Assembly: GCA_021822385.1 (NCBI GenBank)
Contig: JAKARC010000026.1
Location: 1-32,691, forward strand
DNA from: Pseudomonadota bacterium
Lineage (GTDB): Bacteria; Pseudomonadota; Gammaproteobacteria; Steroidobacterales; Steroidobacteraceae
DNA: 32,691 bases
Direction of reading: 5' to 3'
In this document: piece by piece, positions 32,417 through 32,691 of the stretch
Layout of the letters: each line of letters begins with the position of its first letter
Numbering within the stretch: position 1 is the first letter of the stretch
Program-made: the position numbers and the translations under genes
Notes under the pieces: model-generated
Databases searched by the model: none
What the model was told of the DNA's origin: nothing
What the model saw: only the letters and a program-made list of their open reading frames with translations

Positions 32417-32691
32417 GACGTTGGCGCCGGCTCGGGTGTCGTGCAGCGGCACGCGCGCCTCGGTCCCGTGCGTAAATCGTCCGGAATGTCTCGCCACTCA
32501 CAACCGGCATACAGCCGTGGCGTCACGGGCGTTCCTGTTGCGAGCGCCCACGTCACCGGTGTGCGCCGCCGTCAGGCGGGGCTTACGATCCTGTAGCCAG
32601 CAGGTGTCATCCGGGTCCGCGCGGGCGGTCGCTGGCGCGAACGATGGACACGTTCGTTCAACTGACCGGCCAGGACCTTACAGCACGGCAT
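32417..32691. other. Terminal 275 bases without a confident gene; possible transposase scrap
   Basis: No reading frame here can be assigned firmly. On the minus strand at about 32473-32511 the frame reads YAGCEWRDIPDDL, resembling the GCxWRxxPxxF signature near the N-terminus of IS5-type transposases, but the similarity stops after a dozen residues. At 32644 an ATG opens a plus-strand frame (MDTFVQLTGQDLTARH) that runs off the window; it has no ribosome binding site. A minus-strand frame also enters from beyond the edge and ends at 32572. Confidence 0.3.

Noticed and set aside
32644-32691. Start of a new gene at the right edge (MDTFVQLTGQDLTARH)
   Set aside because: Only 16 codons are visible, there is no ribosome binding site and no recognisable family; it is noted but not called as a gene.

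Overview
This window is a GC-rich (by eye about 65 %) stretch of bacterial chromosome, densely packed with housekeeping genes. Gene content points to a gammaproteobacterium: a UbiH-family ubiquinone hydroxylase, PhhB, proteobacterial IspG, a type III lysine/ornithine decarboxylase, and linked lgt, thyA and folA. I would guess a Xanthomonadales, Nevskiales or Steroidobacterales relative, but cannot place it from sequence alone. No tRNA, rRNA, CRISPR array, prophage or intact insertion sequence was seen. GTG starts are common (gcvT, tsaC, motA, the aminotransferase, thyA, the SET gene and probably rlmI).

Layout. 1-1932: the 3' end of a UbiH-family hydroxylase converging on a phhB-ispG pair. 2071-6920: the glycine cleavage operon gcvT-gcvH-gcvPA-gcvPB, headed by a tandem glycine riboswitch and a textbook intrinsic terminator. 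6976-9867: a large exported serine protease with two trypsin/PDZ halves, the second catalytically dead. 9894-12081: tsaC followed by a polyamine decarboxylase. 12094-16699: a DUF3014 membrane protein, peptide deformylase, a YebC-family regulator, an acyl desaturase and an outer-membrane porin. 16939-19116: flagellar stator genes motA-motB with a FliA-type promoter and a possible leader peptide. 19200-20992: an aspartate/aromatic aminotransferase converging on folA. 21054-26311: a tightly overlapped minus-strand run rlmI-lgt-thyA-SET-kup, followed by folA. 26538-28646: a YyaL/DUF255 protein. 28677-32416: proline catabolic putA divergent from an Lrp-type regulator across a strikingly AT-rich intergenic region. 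The last 275 bases hold no confident gene.

Functional links. The glycine cleavage system makes 5,10-methylene-THF. ThyA consumes methylene-THF and FolA recycles the resulting dihydrofolate, so both one-carbon supply and use lie in the window. PutA and the adjacent Lrp homologue look like a self-contained proline-use module.

Most worth a second look: the Nma111-like double HtrA protease, the eukaryote-like SET/post-SET methyltransferase translationally coupled to kup, the Arg-rich upstream ORF coupled to motA, and the compact riboswitch-terminator ahead of gcvT. I found no clear multi-gene system that is obviously new.
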